Shown piece by piece: positions 9,800 to 18,461 of a DNA stretch of 64,000 nucleotides. The DNA lies in assembly GCA_023435305.1 (NCBI GenBank), contig JAEYRV010000016.1, positions 6,327 through 70,326 on the forward strand, written 5' to 3'. Within the stretch, counting starts at the first letter, position 1, and every line of letters starts with the position of its first letter. Position numbers and translations under genes: made by a program. The notes beneath the pieces were generated by a model. It ran no database searches. It saw only the letters and a program-made list of their open reading frames with translations, and was not told the DNA's origin. The stretch comes from Bacillota bacterium. Lineage in GTDB: Bacteria; Bacillota; Clostridia; Acetivibrionales; DTU013.

Positions 9800-9815
9800 G
9801 CAGTTTCCTCCTATT

Positions 9816-9857
9816 AAAAAATCCCATTCTATAGAAATACTATAGAACAGGATTTTT
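9816..9857. terminator. Intrinsic terminator, bidirectional
   Basis: The stem AAAAATCCCATTCTATAG / CTATAGAACAGGATTTTT is symmetric with T-runs on both strands. It sits just upstream of the DUF2442 gene with no intact gene left to terminate, so its original gene was probably lost. Confidence 0.7.
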
Positions 9858-10204
9858 ATTTACACATCGTCCAAATGGACAATCTTTTATGAATTTTGAT
9901 ACGCTCCGATACTAATCTTACTGATATGCACTATTGAAAATAAAGCAATATACTTTACAAAACTGCAATATACGGTGTCTTGTTTTATTATGTTGATCTT
10001 TTCAAGCAGCCTATTTCATTTCATTTTTCTCCCTTATAAACTCTTTTGTATAGGGCATTAGGATTTATCTCTCCCGTTTTAGGTAAACCATATCAACAAG
10101 CTGTTTCCCATCTTTAATCATATCGTTTGTGTCCATGAAATAATTACTCTGCATATTGAGTTTTGTTGAAAAACTTGAAAAACTCGTGTTAGGAGTTGTG
10201 ACAC
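9858..10204. other. Gap of about 350 bp with a possible C-terminal gene scrap
   Basis: No complete gene. On the minus strand about 10071-10160 reads as a 29-codon frame ending in IKDGKQLVDMVYLKRER and a stop. It looks like the tail of a lost protein. The remainder is AT-rich and featureless to me. Confidence 0.3.
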
Positions 10205-10291
10205 ATGGATAAAGTTACGTACGTAAAAACCAAGTATCGTCAAGATCAATGGGAAAAGTTAATTGCTGAATGTCAAAGCAGTGGGCTCGGG
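10205..10291 (+). pseudogene. IS66-family TnpA accessory protein, N-terminal fragment
   Basis: The ATG at 10205 follows a GGAG site (about 10191-10194) and encodes the typical IS66 TnpA start (VTYVKTKYRQDQWEKLIAEC, then QSSGL). It stops two codons after the homology breaks. Intact relatives continue for about 80 more residues. The break falls at the junction with the unrelated gene fragment that follows. No IS66 terminal repeat was recognised. Confidence 0.65.
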
Positions 10292-11285
10292 CTTTAGTTC
10301 CTACCCCAGCATCGTTTATCCGACACCTTGGGGAAACAAGTGGATTGGTAATGGTCAGTATAAAGTGCAGTATGGTAAGGTTCACAGAGGGTACCTCAGG
10401 CAATACGGGTCCTTTACCCCTTCTGTTGGATCGTTTCCCGAAACACCTTGGTATAGTTCAAAGTCCTCTTGCCAGCCTGTTTTTCTCAATACTGAGCAAA
10501 TCTGTGTACTTCCTATAAACGTCTGGATAGATTATTCAACTGATCTTGCAAAATCTGTGCTTTCAAGGTTTGGTGATATAACCCCTTCAACAGGTGTCAT
10601 GACACCAAATGATCAATATCTGATTTATTCCAACAACAGTGCTGGTTATGTTAGGCTTGCCAAGAAAGCCATAGATGGGAAGTACAATCGAGTGGGCACA
10701 TCACAGGCGGGCGGTTCAGGCAGAAATGTGTTTCAGAACAATTTCATCACAGCGGATGGAAACCACGCCGTATTGTCGGACTATCATGGGTTGGTGATCG
10801 TTTCGATAAACACGGTAAATGAAACGATAACACAAGAGGTTTACGACTCCTCCTATCAGATTGTGGTTTACGAGTATAACGGCAAAATTTATACGCTTTC
10901 TGCGGGCAATTACAAAATCTACGAATTGGTCAGCGGCGTATTTACCTTGACCTACTCCGGCACCTATGCGAATACCATGTCGCTTTACGGTGGTGGCCTA
11001 GTTGGTGAGGGTCTTTGCCTAATTAGCGATTCTAACATCGCCAATGCTAAATTCATTAAGCTACTGCCGAATGGGATAGAATACTATGCTCCGCAATCTC
11101 CACTTTCGCATTCTATCACGAGCGTTAACAATATCATCACCGATGGTAGTCCTGTATTCTATTGCGGCGTAGATCGTTCTGCTTATACCTTTTATGTGGA
11201 TGATTCAGAGGTATTCGTGGTGATGGATACACCTCCCACGGATACCGACTCTGCCTTTGCTTTCCGGGTCAGCCCCACGGCATAA
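10263..11285 (+). pseudogene. Beta-rich protein fragment fused to transposon remnants at both ends
   Basis: A 340-codon open frame, but both ends are borrowed. The first nine codons (TTG at 10263 to about 10290) are the IS66 tnpA fragment read in another frame. The last ten or so (from about 11247) are the antisense of IS21 istA. The native middle part is rich in Tyr, Ser, Gly and Val with short beta repeats (TPNDQYLIYSNNSAGYVRLA, NFITADGNHAVLSDYHGLVI, YVDDSEVFVVMD). This resembles a beta-propeller or phage tail-type protein. It lacks its own start and stop, so I treat it as a fragment. No family is assigned. Confidence 0.5.
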
Positions 11286-11984
11286 ATATACTTCGAAACC
11301 ACTGGATAGTCGGAACTGCTCAAAATCCTTTGTATAGATGATGTCGCCGTAGTTCTCATCAACTGCAAGCAATCGATCCTGGTCGAAAACAATTTCCTTC
11401 GGCATTCCGCCCATATATTCAAAACACACCTGTAATGCTTGGGTAAATTGTATTGCCGTTGGCGGCTGTGCATACCATAATCCCCACTTGTACCTGGAAT
11501 GTGATAATACCGCCGCCACACAATACAGTTTTCTGTAGCTCCGCTTGTAAAAATCAAACACCCAGGCCATACCGAAATCCACCTGCATCTGCTGGCTCAT
11601 CGGTGGATCTTCTATTGCTTCATATTGCCGTTCATGATTTTTTACCTTGGGGACGGAATACTTCTTTCTAAGCTTCTCTACAAAACGCCGGATTGTGCGT
11701 TCTGCCACATTCACCTGATAATGCTCTTTCAGCCAGTCCAGTACCTGGGCCGCCGACATGTCTGGATACCGTTTCAGCCAATCCGTGACGACACCTTCAT
11801 ACAGATCCAGATTCCGCCGCCTTTCTCTGTTCAATGTCTTCTCGTTGAATTCTTCTGGCGTCATCGACAGATATTTGCTGACCGTCCTGAAGTTGATTCC
11901 CAGCCTTTCAGCCACCTGTCTTTTGCTAAAGCCTTGGTCCTTCAATGAATGAATAGAATTGTACATATGCCACCTCTTCAACAT
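11205..11984 (-). pseudogene. istA: IS21-family transposase IstA, 3'-truncated
   Basis: It starts at the ATG at 11984 behind GGGAGGGG. It has an N-terminal HTH (SKRQVAERLGINFRTVSKYL), a second HTH region, and the first part of the rve core, including MQVDFG with its first Asp and the second catalytic Asp in EIVFDQDR. Homology ends at LCRGADPESKGRV, just before the segment with the catalytic Glu. The remaining 14 or so codons to the stop at 11205 belong to the neighbouring gene fragment read in antisense. istB is absent. The product cannot be an active transposase. Confidence 0.8.
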
Positions 11985-12101
11985 GGCACCCCTCCCTTGA
12001 AATGAATTTGTGTTAATCGTAACACATTTCCATTTCTTCCAGAAGAGGTGCTGCATTTGGTGGCCGTTTTCGCTGCATTTTTATTGGCCGTTTTTGCTGT
12101 A
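11246..12101 (-). mobile_element. IS21-family element, one end only
   Basis: The right end shows the repeated terminal motif typical of IS21: TGGCCGTTTTCGCTG at 12061 and TGGCCGTTTTTGCTGTA at 12085-12101. The left end is lost at about 11246, inside istA. The intact end abuts a DEAD-box helicase pseudogene, which it appears to have interrupted. Confidence 0.7.
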
Positions 12102-12598
12102 TTTTATTATACCGCTAACATCTGGGTTTTCAACTATTGTAATATCTCTTAGGAACTTTATTTTATCTAATTCTTCTACATCATATCTTTCCTGCTCTAT
12201 CCTATCAACAGCCTTGTTTTCATCTTCTATTTCAACTAATCTAGGATTGTTCATATATTTATTACATAAATCCTCTATGTCTAATGGCATTGTAGCTGAT
12301 AATAGCATAGTTACATGATCTTGTTGAAGGCTATTTATTACTGTCTCAATTTGCTCAATAAAACCCATATCAATGCTTGTGGCTTGTTATCATCCCAATC
12401 AACCAATTCACATATTGGTATAGCAAATGCAGCTGTCTTTCCACTTCCAGTTTGAGATTTTACAATAATATCTTTATTATCTAAAACACTTGGTATTACC
12501 AATTCCTGTACTCTAGTGGGATTTGCAAAATTCAGCAAATTGATTGCCTTTAATAATTCTTCACCTAATCTAAAATCTTTAAAATTTATTTTTGTCAT
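12102..12598 (-). pseudogene. DEAD-box RNA helicase, internally deleted and truncated
   Basis: 12338-12598 encodes the N-terminus with the Q motif region and Walker A (VKSQTGSGKTAAFAIPICEL). 12102-12368 encodes a later part with motif III (MLLSATM). Between them about 80-100 codons, including motifs Ia, Ib and DEAD, are missing, and the join (near 12365) is out of frame. The C-terminal helicase domain is cut off where the IS21 end begins. The sequence is clearly more AT-rich than the core genes to the right, so it is probably acquired. An RBS-like spacing precedes the ATG at 12598, but no function can remain. Confidence 0.8.
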
Positions 12599-12722
12599 TT
12601 ATTTATCTCTTTCTCTATAGTTAATCTATATGCTCTTTTTTTCTCTTTTCATCTGCTCGTTCAAATACAGTATGCATTGCAAATGCTTAAAATTAAGGTT
12701 TACATATCCTTGTGACTTATTC

Positions 12723-13691
12723 CTACCACAACTCAACATGGCTCGAGTGCTCATTATTGATATCTGCGTTCTTAGTAACTAAATTTAAAAAATGCAATTG
12801 TAAGCTATCAATCTTTTCAATAATAAGTTTTGACAATTCAACCGGATGCACCGTTAATATGGTTTTCCCGTATCCGATAAAGTAATTCGCAATAAAGTCT
12901 TCTTCTCCTTGATTGTAAAATCCACTAATAAAATATTGCTCATTTACTGAATCTAATCGCATGGAAGGATAATGTTCTTTTTGGAATAGATCTACTCCTC
13001 TATTTGTCACAAAAACTTTAAACTCTGTTGCGTCAGATTCCTTATATAACATATCAGCATTCTTTTCAAAGTCATTCAATGGCTTTGCTAGATATTTGCT
13101 ATTTTCATGAAGATCGATAACCTTGTCACACCTCAACACTTGAATTTTCTCTGTTTTAAAATTATAACCAGTAGCATACCATTGACCAAAGATTGCTGAA
13201 ATATCATAAAATTGTATGATATAGCTTTTTTCTATCTCTTTTTTTCTATATTTCACTTCGCAAACTTTTTCATCTATGGCAAATTGTAAAATATCCTTTA
13301 AATATCTACAGTGGTTATTTTGTGAAATAGATCCCAATCGAAATACTTTTTCTGTTTTTCTAAGCAATTCAATTTTTTTAGGAGCAAGGCAATTTTCAAA
13401 TTTCTGTTTCAATTTCTCCACGCTTAAATGAAATGGGGTAGTCTCATAAGCTCTCAATGTAAGCATTGAAAAATATAATGCAAATATCTCATCAACATTA
13501 AAAATAATAGGAGCCAGCAACCGATTTTGGAGGATTCCATAAAATCCATTCCTGCCTGGTTGAGAATATATTGGCATTCCTATTTCTTCTAATGATTGAA
13601 TATCTCTGAGAGCAGTACTTTTTGAAATATCATATCGATGTATTATATCTTTCAAATTAAAAATATTTTTATCATTTAGATATAGCAGCAT
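12723..13691 (-). CDS. WYL-domain transcriptional regulator (HTH_11 type)
   Basis: 322 residues from the first ATG. The N-terminus is a winged HTH (LKDIIHRYDISKSTALRDIQ). A central WYL domain spans about residues 130-220, with FGQWYATGYNFKTEKIQVLR in the ligand-binding position. A WCX-like C-terminal domain follows. The coding frame continues upstream as NKSERLND, preceded by ATA at 13716-13718 and an AAGGAG about 9 nt before it. This looks like an ATG start mutated to ATA, or a non-canonical start. The gene is divergent from an S51 peptidase and shares a palindrome-bearing promoter region with it, so it probably regulates that gene. AT-rich, probably acquired. Confidence 0.8.
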   Translation of the reverse strand: MLLYLNDKNIFNLKDIIHRYDISKSTALRDIQSLEEIGMPIYSQPGRNGFYGILQNRLLAPIIFNVDEIFALYFSMLTLRAYETTPFHLSVEKLKQKFENCLAPKKIELLRKTEKVFRLGSISQNNHCRYLKDILQFAIDEKVCEVKYRKKEIEKSYIIQFYDISAIFGQWYATGYNFKTEKIQVLRCDKVIDLHENSKYLAKPLNDFEKNADMLYKESDATEFKVFVTNRGVDLFQKEHYPSMRLDSVNEQYFISGFYNQGEEDFIANYFIGYGKTILTVHPVELSKLIIEKIDSLQLHFLNLVTKNADINNEHSSHVELW

Positions 13692-13779
13692 ATCATTTAA
13701 ACGTTCCGACTTATTTATAACAATTCACTCCTTCATAATCACTAATTGTATAAATGGTGTCACAATATGAAACCTTTTT

Positions 13780-13791
13780 GTAGTATACTAC
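13780..13791. promoter_or_regulatory. Palindrome over the -10 region of the S51 peptidase promoter
   Basis: GTAGTATACTAC is a perfect 12-bp palindrome that contains TATACT, a good -10 hexamer 35 bp upstream of the peptidase start. It lies between the divergent WYL regulator and the peptidase, so it is a candidate operator. Inferred only. Confidence 0.45.
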
Positions 13792-13825
13792 ATTTACAAG
13801 TAAAATAAAAGGAGAATACAACTTT

Positions 13826-14440
13826 ATGAAAAAAATATTTTTGGCATCATCATTTAAAGATGTTGCATATATCTTTGCAAATTTCGAACTAGATTTAATC
13901 GGTAAAAGAGTTACCTTTATCCCTACCGCAAGCATGGTGGAAAAGGTTGTTTTTTATGTATCTTCTGGAAGAAAGGCACTTGAAAAAATGGGACTTATTG
14001 TTGATATACTTGAAATATCTACAGCCAGCAAGGATGAAATAAAAGTCAAGTTAAAGAAAAATGATTATATCTATGTAACTGGTGGAAACACGTTTTTTCT
14101 TTTACAAGAGCTAAAAAGAACAGGGGCTGATGAAATAATTATTGAAGAAGTGAATGCAGGCAAGCTTTACATTGGTGAATCAGCTGGAGCAATGGTTGTA
14201 TCACCAAATATAGAATACGCTAAAGGAATAGACAGTGTGAAAAAAGCTCCAGATTTGACGGATTATTGCGCCTTAGGATTAGTCGAGTTTTACCCAGTGC
14301 CACATTTTGAAAGTTCACCCTTTAAGAAAGTTGTGCAAACTATAATAGACACCTACTCTTCTAAACTAAATTTATCCCCAATCAGTAATCACGATGCAAT
14401 TTTAGTTCAGAATAACGAAATTAAAATTGAAAAATGCTGA
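13826..14440 (+). CDS. Peptidase S51 (dipeptidase E-like) family protein
   Basis: 204 residues, start ATG behind AAAAGGAG. Class I glutamine amidotransferase-like fold of the S51 family. The nucleophile Ser119 sits in the elbow GESAGAM, a VTGGNTF motif lies around residues 84-90, and PVPHFESS in the C-terminal part contributes the His region. Members cleave Asp-X dipeptides (PepE) or cyanophycin-derived peptides; many Firmicutes paralogues are uncharacterised. The length is normal. The divergent WYL regulator probably controls it. Confidence 0.82.
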   Translation: MKKIFLASSFKDVAYIFANFELDLIGKRVTFIPTASMVEKVVFYVSSGRKALEKMGLIVDILEISTASKDEIKVKLKKNDYIYVTGGNTFFLLQELKRTGADEIIIEEVNAGKLYIGESAGAMVVSPNIEYAKGIDSVKKAPDLTDYCALGLVEFYPVPHFESSPFKKVVQTIIDTYSSKLNLSPISNHDAILVQNNEIKIEKC

Positions 14441-14503
14441 TTGGATTCTTCATGTTTTACAACATCGTACTCGCCGAGATGATTTAGGAAGATAACATAG
14501 TAG

Positions 14504-14537
14504 AAGGCAGTAGTTTTGTAATAGGACTACTGCCTTT
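14504..14537 (+). terminator. Intrinsic terminator after the S51 gene
   Basis: The stem AAGGCAGTAG / CTACTGCCTTTT is followed by TTTT. The rest of the 330-bp gap (14441-14770) shows no gene; it contains the downstream flank of the group II intron. Confidence 0.75.
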
Positions 14538-14770
14538 TACTTCATTCATTTAACAACAGTTCCCTAGTTTCAACCCTATCCAAAAAAAGTAGTTCCCTTG
14601 TCTCGCGGGATAAAAATCAGTTCTATAGCCTCAACCCAACAATTCTCTCAAACCCGGGCTGCTTTTGAACGATAAAAAAGACAAGGTTTCCAGCAATCGA
14701 TTATTCCAACCGAAAGTCTGAAAACCTTTGATTTCAAGCCCTTTAGAGCCTAATTATTTATCTTTGCGTG

Positions 14771-16672
14771 ATAGAGTAGAGCAGTGGGGTTGCCACCGCC
14801 CCCTCATCAAACCGTACGTGCGGTTTTCCCGCATACGGCTTTCCGATATTCTTCTTCCTTCAGCATTCAGCCGCAGATACTAGCTAGTCCTGCCTGCAAG
14901 GTCAATTCTCTGACTTTTGCCGCATTTCCTAGCCTGTACTTGCGTTGTTTCTTCCGATTGTACCACCGGGTAAATTTGTAACTGATATACTTCTCTATCT
15001 TCCACAACCATGGTCTTGTGAACCGTCTGGCATAATAATTTCTCATCCCAATAATTTTAGGGTTGAGTAGTTTCACCATTTCATCCATGCTCCACAGCAG
15101 TTTGCTCGGACTAGAAAACACCTCTTTGATGTTGGCTCTCATTTTCTTCATAGCCTTTTTAGATGGAACTTGCTGTAATGTCCAATACCACTTCCAGCTT
15201 TTATTTCTGAACCGCTGAAATCTGTTGTTGAAGCCAAGAAAATCAAAGCTATCTTTTCCAAAATACATATCAACAAGCCTTGTTTTCTCACTGTGCAATG
15301 TCAATTCCAGCTTATTCATAATCCATTTCACCGCTTTTAAAGCTTCTTCTGCCTGCGCTTTCCGCTTACACAATATCACAAAATCATCTGCATACCGTAC
15401 CAGCTCGCCCAGGTGTCCAAATCTTTTGTTCCAGCATACATCGAAATAATTCAGATATATGTTGGATAAAAGCGGTGATATAACTCCACCCTGTGGTGCT
15501 CCCAGTGTACTTTCACTGTATTGTCCAGCTTCAAGCACTCCTGCTTTCAACCAGCCTTTTATAAGCTTCAGCACCTTGCGGTCAGTTATCCTCTGCTCTA
15601 CCAGCAAAAGCAGTTTATCGTGGCTTATGCTGCCGAAATAATCTTTGATGTCGGCATCAATTACCCACAAAGCACCGCCTTTATCAGCCGCTTCGAATAT
15701 CCTGTCCATTGCCTGTATTGCACTCCGTTTTGGTCGGAACCCATACGAACATGGCTGAAAATCAGCTTCAAATACCGGCTCGATTACTATCTTTGCCGCC
15801 ATTTGTACTATCCTGTCCTTAATCGTAGGTATTCCTAAAGCTCTTTTCTTGCCATCGGCCTTTGGAATATAGGTTCGTCTGACAGGCTTGCCCCGATACT
15901 TCTCTGTCCGCAGTTCTTCCGCTATTTCGTCCAGCAGTTTTTCCTCGCCGTACGCTTTCACGTCTAAAATGCTGACTTTATCGACACCGCCTGCCCCACC
16001 ATTTCGTTTTACCCGTTTCCATGCTTCCTCCAAAATATCCTTACGGTATATCTTGTCATACAACGCATAGAACTTTCTCTTTCGGTCAACTTTGGCTGTA
16101 AGGTATAGTCTGTTCTGGATGTTTCGTACTTTTTCATGGGTGTTAATAGCTTTATCGGCAATCACCAGTACCTACCTCCTCTACAGACTTGAATAAAGTT
16201 GTGCCCCTTTCCTATGTGCAGTTTTGTTGTCTGTACAATCGTAGGTACTATGGGCACTTCTGACTGCCTCTTTGCAGGACTGCAATTTCGCTTTCACTTA
16301 TTTGCGTCCTCTTAACAGTTTTCTGTGCAAAGTAGGCTCTCTCCAGTTCCGACAAATACTTTCCTGGCGTGTCGCTACCTCTACACCGCAGGGTTCTTAG
16401 GTATTGCATTTAGGGTTCTTCATACCGTCTGCTGTCTTCGCTCTTGATATCTCAGCTCGACTCCCTGTTGTTCCCTTTCGGGATTGTCAATAACGGTGCG
16501 GCAGTATTCACTTTATGTTACGACCCGTCAGTTTGTCTGCTCCCTTAGGAACATTCCGTAACGCTTCAACGCATGAATTACTCCATACGCTGGTTACTGA
16601 CTAAGTGGCTGCCCTACCTTTACCACTACAGGACTTTCACCTGTTAGCATTTGCCAGCTTCGCTGGACGCAC
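14771..16672 (-). mobile_element. Group II intron
   Basis: The 5' end on the minus strand reads GTGCGTCCAGCGAAGCTGGC (from 16672; GTGTG from 16674 is an alternative), the group II start consensus. The reverse transcriptase gene lies in the position of domain IV. Downstream of it, 14798-14850 folds as domain V: AGCCGTATGCGG, a GAAA-type loop, then CCGCACGTACGGTT. Domain VI (GGGGGCGGTGGCAACCCC) follows, and the 3' end falls near CTCTAT at 14771. The total of about 1.9 kb is normal. The flanking exons are non-coding accessory sequence, so the intron does not interrupt an identifiable gene. Confidence 0.8.
14867..16165 (-). CDS. ltrA: Group II intron reverse transcriptase/maturase
   Basis: 432 residues from a GTG with GGAGGTAGG about 9 nt upstream. 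The RT fingers/palm include LGIPTIKDRIVQMA, SYGFRPKRSAIQAM, GAPQGGVISPLLSNI and the catalytic YADDF. The X/maturase domain (GIIM) follows with FDFLGF and the C-terminal RNA-binding part ending GLASICG. There is no HNH endonuclease domain, so retrohoming must use nicks or replication forks. It would splice and mobilise its own intron by target-primed reverse transcription. All catalytic motifs appear intact. Confidence 0.88.
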   Translation of the reverse strand: MIADKAINTHEKVRNIQNRLYLTAKVDRKRKFYALYDKIYRKDILEEAWKRVKRNGGAGGVDKVSILDVKAYGEEKLLDEIAEELRTEKYRGKPVRRTYIPKADGKKRALGIPTIKDRIVQMAAKIVIEPVFEADFQPCSYGFRPKRSAIQAMDRIFEAADKGGALWVIDADIKDYFGSISHDKLLLLVEQRITDRKVLKLIKGWLKAGVLEAGQYSESTLGAPQGGVISPLLSNIYLNYFDVCWNKRFGHLGELVRYADDFVILCKRKAQAEEALKAVKWIMNKLELTLHSEKTRLVDMYFGKDSFDFLGFNNRFQRFRNKSWKWYWTLQQVPSKKAMKKMRANIKEVFSSPSKLLWSMDEMVKLLNPKIIGMRNYYARRFTRPWLWKIEKYISYKFTRWYNRKKQRKYRLGNAAKVRELTLQAGLASICG

Positions 16673-16724
16673 ACATCAATACTACCGTCTCAACATGTCC
16701 CGTATTAGGAAACATATCAAAATT

Positions 16725-16804
16725 CAATTATTCAACGATTCTCCCAATTGTCCAACGATTTAAAGAAAAAATGCACACCCCTTCAATTATTTAACGATTC
16801 TACC
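16725..16804. repeat. Three short direct repeats CAATTRTYYAACGATT
   Basis: Copies start at 16725, 16745 and 16784 (CAATTATTCAACGATT, CAATTGTCCAACGATT, CAATTATTTAACGATT). An AATGCACACCCC motif lies between copies 2 and 3, and a single related copy lies at 883-893. They may be transposase-binding repeats of a lost element. The remaining sequence between the intron and the terminator (16673-16926) has no gene. Confidence 0.45.
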
Positions 16805-16926
16805 CAGTAGTTGCCGGCAAAAATCAGTCGGCATTCACCATAAAACTAAAAATCATCCAAACAGAACAGCCTGCCTCACCCGTCCCGAACCGGCAATCCC
16901 TTGGTTCAAGCCTTTCTGAGAAAAAT

Positions 16927-16979
16927 AAAAAACCACCTATCAATAAAATCTTTTTATCAATAGATGGTAGTTTATTTGG
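16927..16979 (-). terminator. Copy 2 of the tRNA-Val terminator, next to the attL tRNA fragment
   Basis: On the minus strand the tRNA fragment's CCA end is followed after 9 nt by a hairpin (ACCATCTATTGATAAAA / TTTTATTGATAGGTGGT) and a T-run. This is what remains of the original transcription terminator of tRNA-Val before the IME separated it from the intact tRNA. Copy 1 is at 787-839. Confidence 0.75.
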
Positions 16980-17003
16980 TGGGCGTTATAGGACTCGAAT
17001 TTG
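16976..17003. repeat. attL: 3' fragment of tRNA-Val
   Basis: TTGGTGGGCGTTATAGGACT and the following eight bases match 31402-31429, inside the intact tRNA-Val gene, at 25 of 28 positions in the same orientation. This is the direct repeat expected from integration of a tyrosine-integrase element into a tRNA 3' end. Confidence 0.8.
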
Positions 17004-17109
17004 AATATTTGCGTTTTTTGTAACAATTTACGTCCAAAAGTAGGGCTTTTAGCTCAATTTCTATAGAATTTGGTACCAGTCAGTCCATTTGTTTTATAGA
17101 ATCCAAACG

Positions 17110-17136
17110 TCTAAAGGGTCAAAATAAGGGTCAAAT
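17110..17136. repeat. Left arm-type integrase repeat
   Basis: A 27-bp sequence containing GGGTCAAAATAAGGGTCAAA, identical to 31323-31349 at the other end of the element. It includes two GGGTCAAA octamers 12 bp apart, as expected for integrase N-domain (arm) binding sites. Confidence 0.7.
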
Positions 17137-17160
17137 ATTCAAAATTGAAAGGAGCCAATC

Positions 17161-17511
17161 ATGGAAATCACATATTCAAAACACGGGGACTATTTTCTCC
17201 CTGATTTACTTGTGCCGGAAGAAGAATCCTATCCCCTCGGTCGGTATGGCCGGCTCAGGTTAGAATACCTTAAGCACCACCGCCATGTGCTTTATGCAAC
17301 CCTCAAAACTACTTGCAAGTTAAATGAGCATCTTGCCGACGTAGACAGGCAGGTAAAGCAGATGGTTGATCTGATTACATCGCAGAAGGCAAAGGCCGAG
17401 GGAATAACTGAAAATCTCAAGGCATCAGATCAAATGGCATGGGTAGGAGCGATGAATAATATCCGCAATAGGGCTGAAGAACTTGCGCTCAAAGAAATAG
17501 TATATTGCTGA
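17161..17511 (+). CDS. tnpV: TnpV family transposon-encoded protein
   Basis: 116 residues with AAAGGAG just upstream of the ATG. The sequence follows the TnpV pattern found in Tn4451-like and other clostridial mobile elements: YSKHGDYFLPDLLVPEEES, GRYGRLRLEYLKHHR, then a helical C-terminus with AEGITENLKASDQMAWV. Its biochemical role is not established. It is the first gene inside the left end of the IME, beside the arm repeat. Confidence 0.8.
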   Translation: MEITYSKHGDYFLPDLLVPEEESYPLGRYGRLRLEYLKHHRHVLYATLKTTCKLNEHLADVDRQVKQMVDLITSQKAKAEGITENLKASDQMAWVGAMNNIRNRAEELALKEIVYC

Positions 17512-17584
17512 TTTGCAGTGCAAATCGAGTAACTTAACGTCTATCCTTGAAAAGACTACTCAAGAATTTCCGACATACTAGTTT

Positions 17585-17614
17585 AAGCGCTGAAAAGCTT
17601 GCTTTTCAGCGCTT
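17585..17614. terminator. Bidirectional terminator between tnpV and fic
   Basis: AAGCGCTGAAAAGC and GCTTTTCAGCGCTT form a perfect 14-bp stem with a TT loop, flanked by TTTTCTTT on the right. It lies between two convergent genes. Confidence 0.85.
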
Positions 17615-17621
17615 TTCTTTC

Positions 17622-18461
17622 TTATCGCTCCTGTTCCTCTTTGGACAGATCAGGCAGCTTGATATGAAACATCCTGCAATAGTCCTTCTGCGCCTCTATT
17701 ACACATTCCGCGATCAATCGGACAAACGCTGTGTCGCTAGGGGATTTGCTCCGCTGAGCCTGCTGCAATGCTGTGATATAGTCATGCCTCAGGACCGGTG
17801 ATATAGAAACGATACAGTAGCCTTTATTGACTAATATCAAGTTCATAAGCAGCCGTGCGGTGCGCCCGTTACCGTCCTGAAAAGGATGTATATCCACCAA
17901 TCGACGATGGGCGTATGCCGAAAGCGCTACCGGATGCAACGTGTCCTTTTTTTCATTCAATTCGTCAAGGAGCACTTTCATCAAATCAGGGACTTCATCA
18001 GCTGTTGGTGGCACATATTCCGTACCTGTGATAAACACTTGTCCCTTTCGGTAGTAACCCGCCTTTTCAGAGTCGATGCCGTTATAAAACAGGTAATGGA
18101 GCCGCTTTATACTCTCTTCTGTAAAGATAAAATCATCACTTCGGGCAAGCTCAAGCATGAAATCATACGCCTTGGCATGTCCGGTAGCTTCATAGCAGTC
18201 CCGAATCGGTTTGCCGCCGACCGTAATTCCGTCTTCCAATAATACCTTAGTTTCAGAAAGAGTTAACGAGTTACCCTCAAGCGCGTTTGAGCTGTATGTG
18301 ACTCCAATCTTGAAGTATGCGTCCAGTTGTTTTATCTCGTCCTTCGACAATGGCCGAAAACTACGGATTGCAGCGGCATAGCGGTCTATTTTCTTAAAAA
18401 GAGCTTCATTGCCCATACATGCCAACCTGCTTTCATTTATCATTAGTATAATACGCATCAA
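17622..18461 (-). CDS. Fic-domain protein (AMP transferase/de-AMPylase family)
   Basis: 279 residues. The catalytic motif HPFQDGNGRTAR (192-203) is complete, with His192 as base and the Asp/Asn/Gly/Arg set for ATP and metal binding. An N-terminal inhibitory motif of class II type is present (SNALEG, Ser58 to Glu62), so activity is probably autoinhibited. The usual substrate is a hydroxyl side chain of a protein, modified with AMP from ATP. No antitoxin gene lies beside it, as expected for a self-inhibited Fic. The start is uncertain: Met16 (MGNEALFKKI) has AGCAGG upstream, while the first Met lacks a site. It is IME cargo, and its target is unknown. Confidence 0.88.
   Translation of the reverse strand: MMRIILMINESRLACMGNEALFKKIDRYAAAIRSFRPLSKDEIKQLDAYFKIGVTYSSNALEGNSLTLSETKVLLEDGITVGGKPIRDCYEATGHAKAYDFMLELARSDDFIFTEESIKRLHYLFYNGIDSEKAGYYRKGQVFITGTEYVPPTADEVPDLMKVLLDELNEKKDTLHPVALSAYAHRRLVDIHPFQDGNGRTARLLMNLILVNKGYCIVSISPVLRHDYITALQQAQRSKSPSDTAFVRLIAECVIEAQKDYCRMFHIKLPDLSKEEQER

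Noticed and set aside
16769..16797. A possible terminal repeat of an intact transposon
   Set aside because: No transposase frame lies next to it; only the motif similarity to 862-914 remains, reported as a finding.
17622..18461. Fic gene as the toxin of a two-gene toxin-antitoxin pair
   Set aside because: No small antitoxin gene is adjacent, and the inhibitory motif is inside the Fic protein itself.
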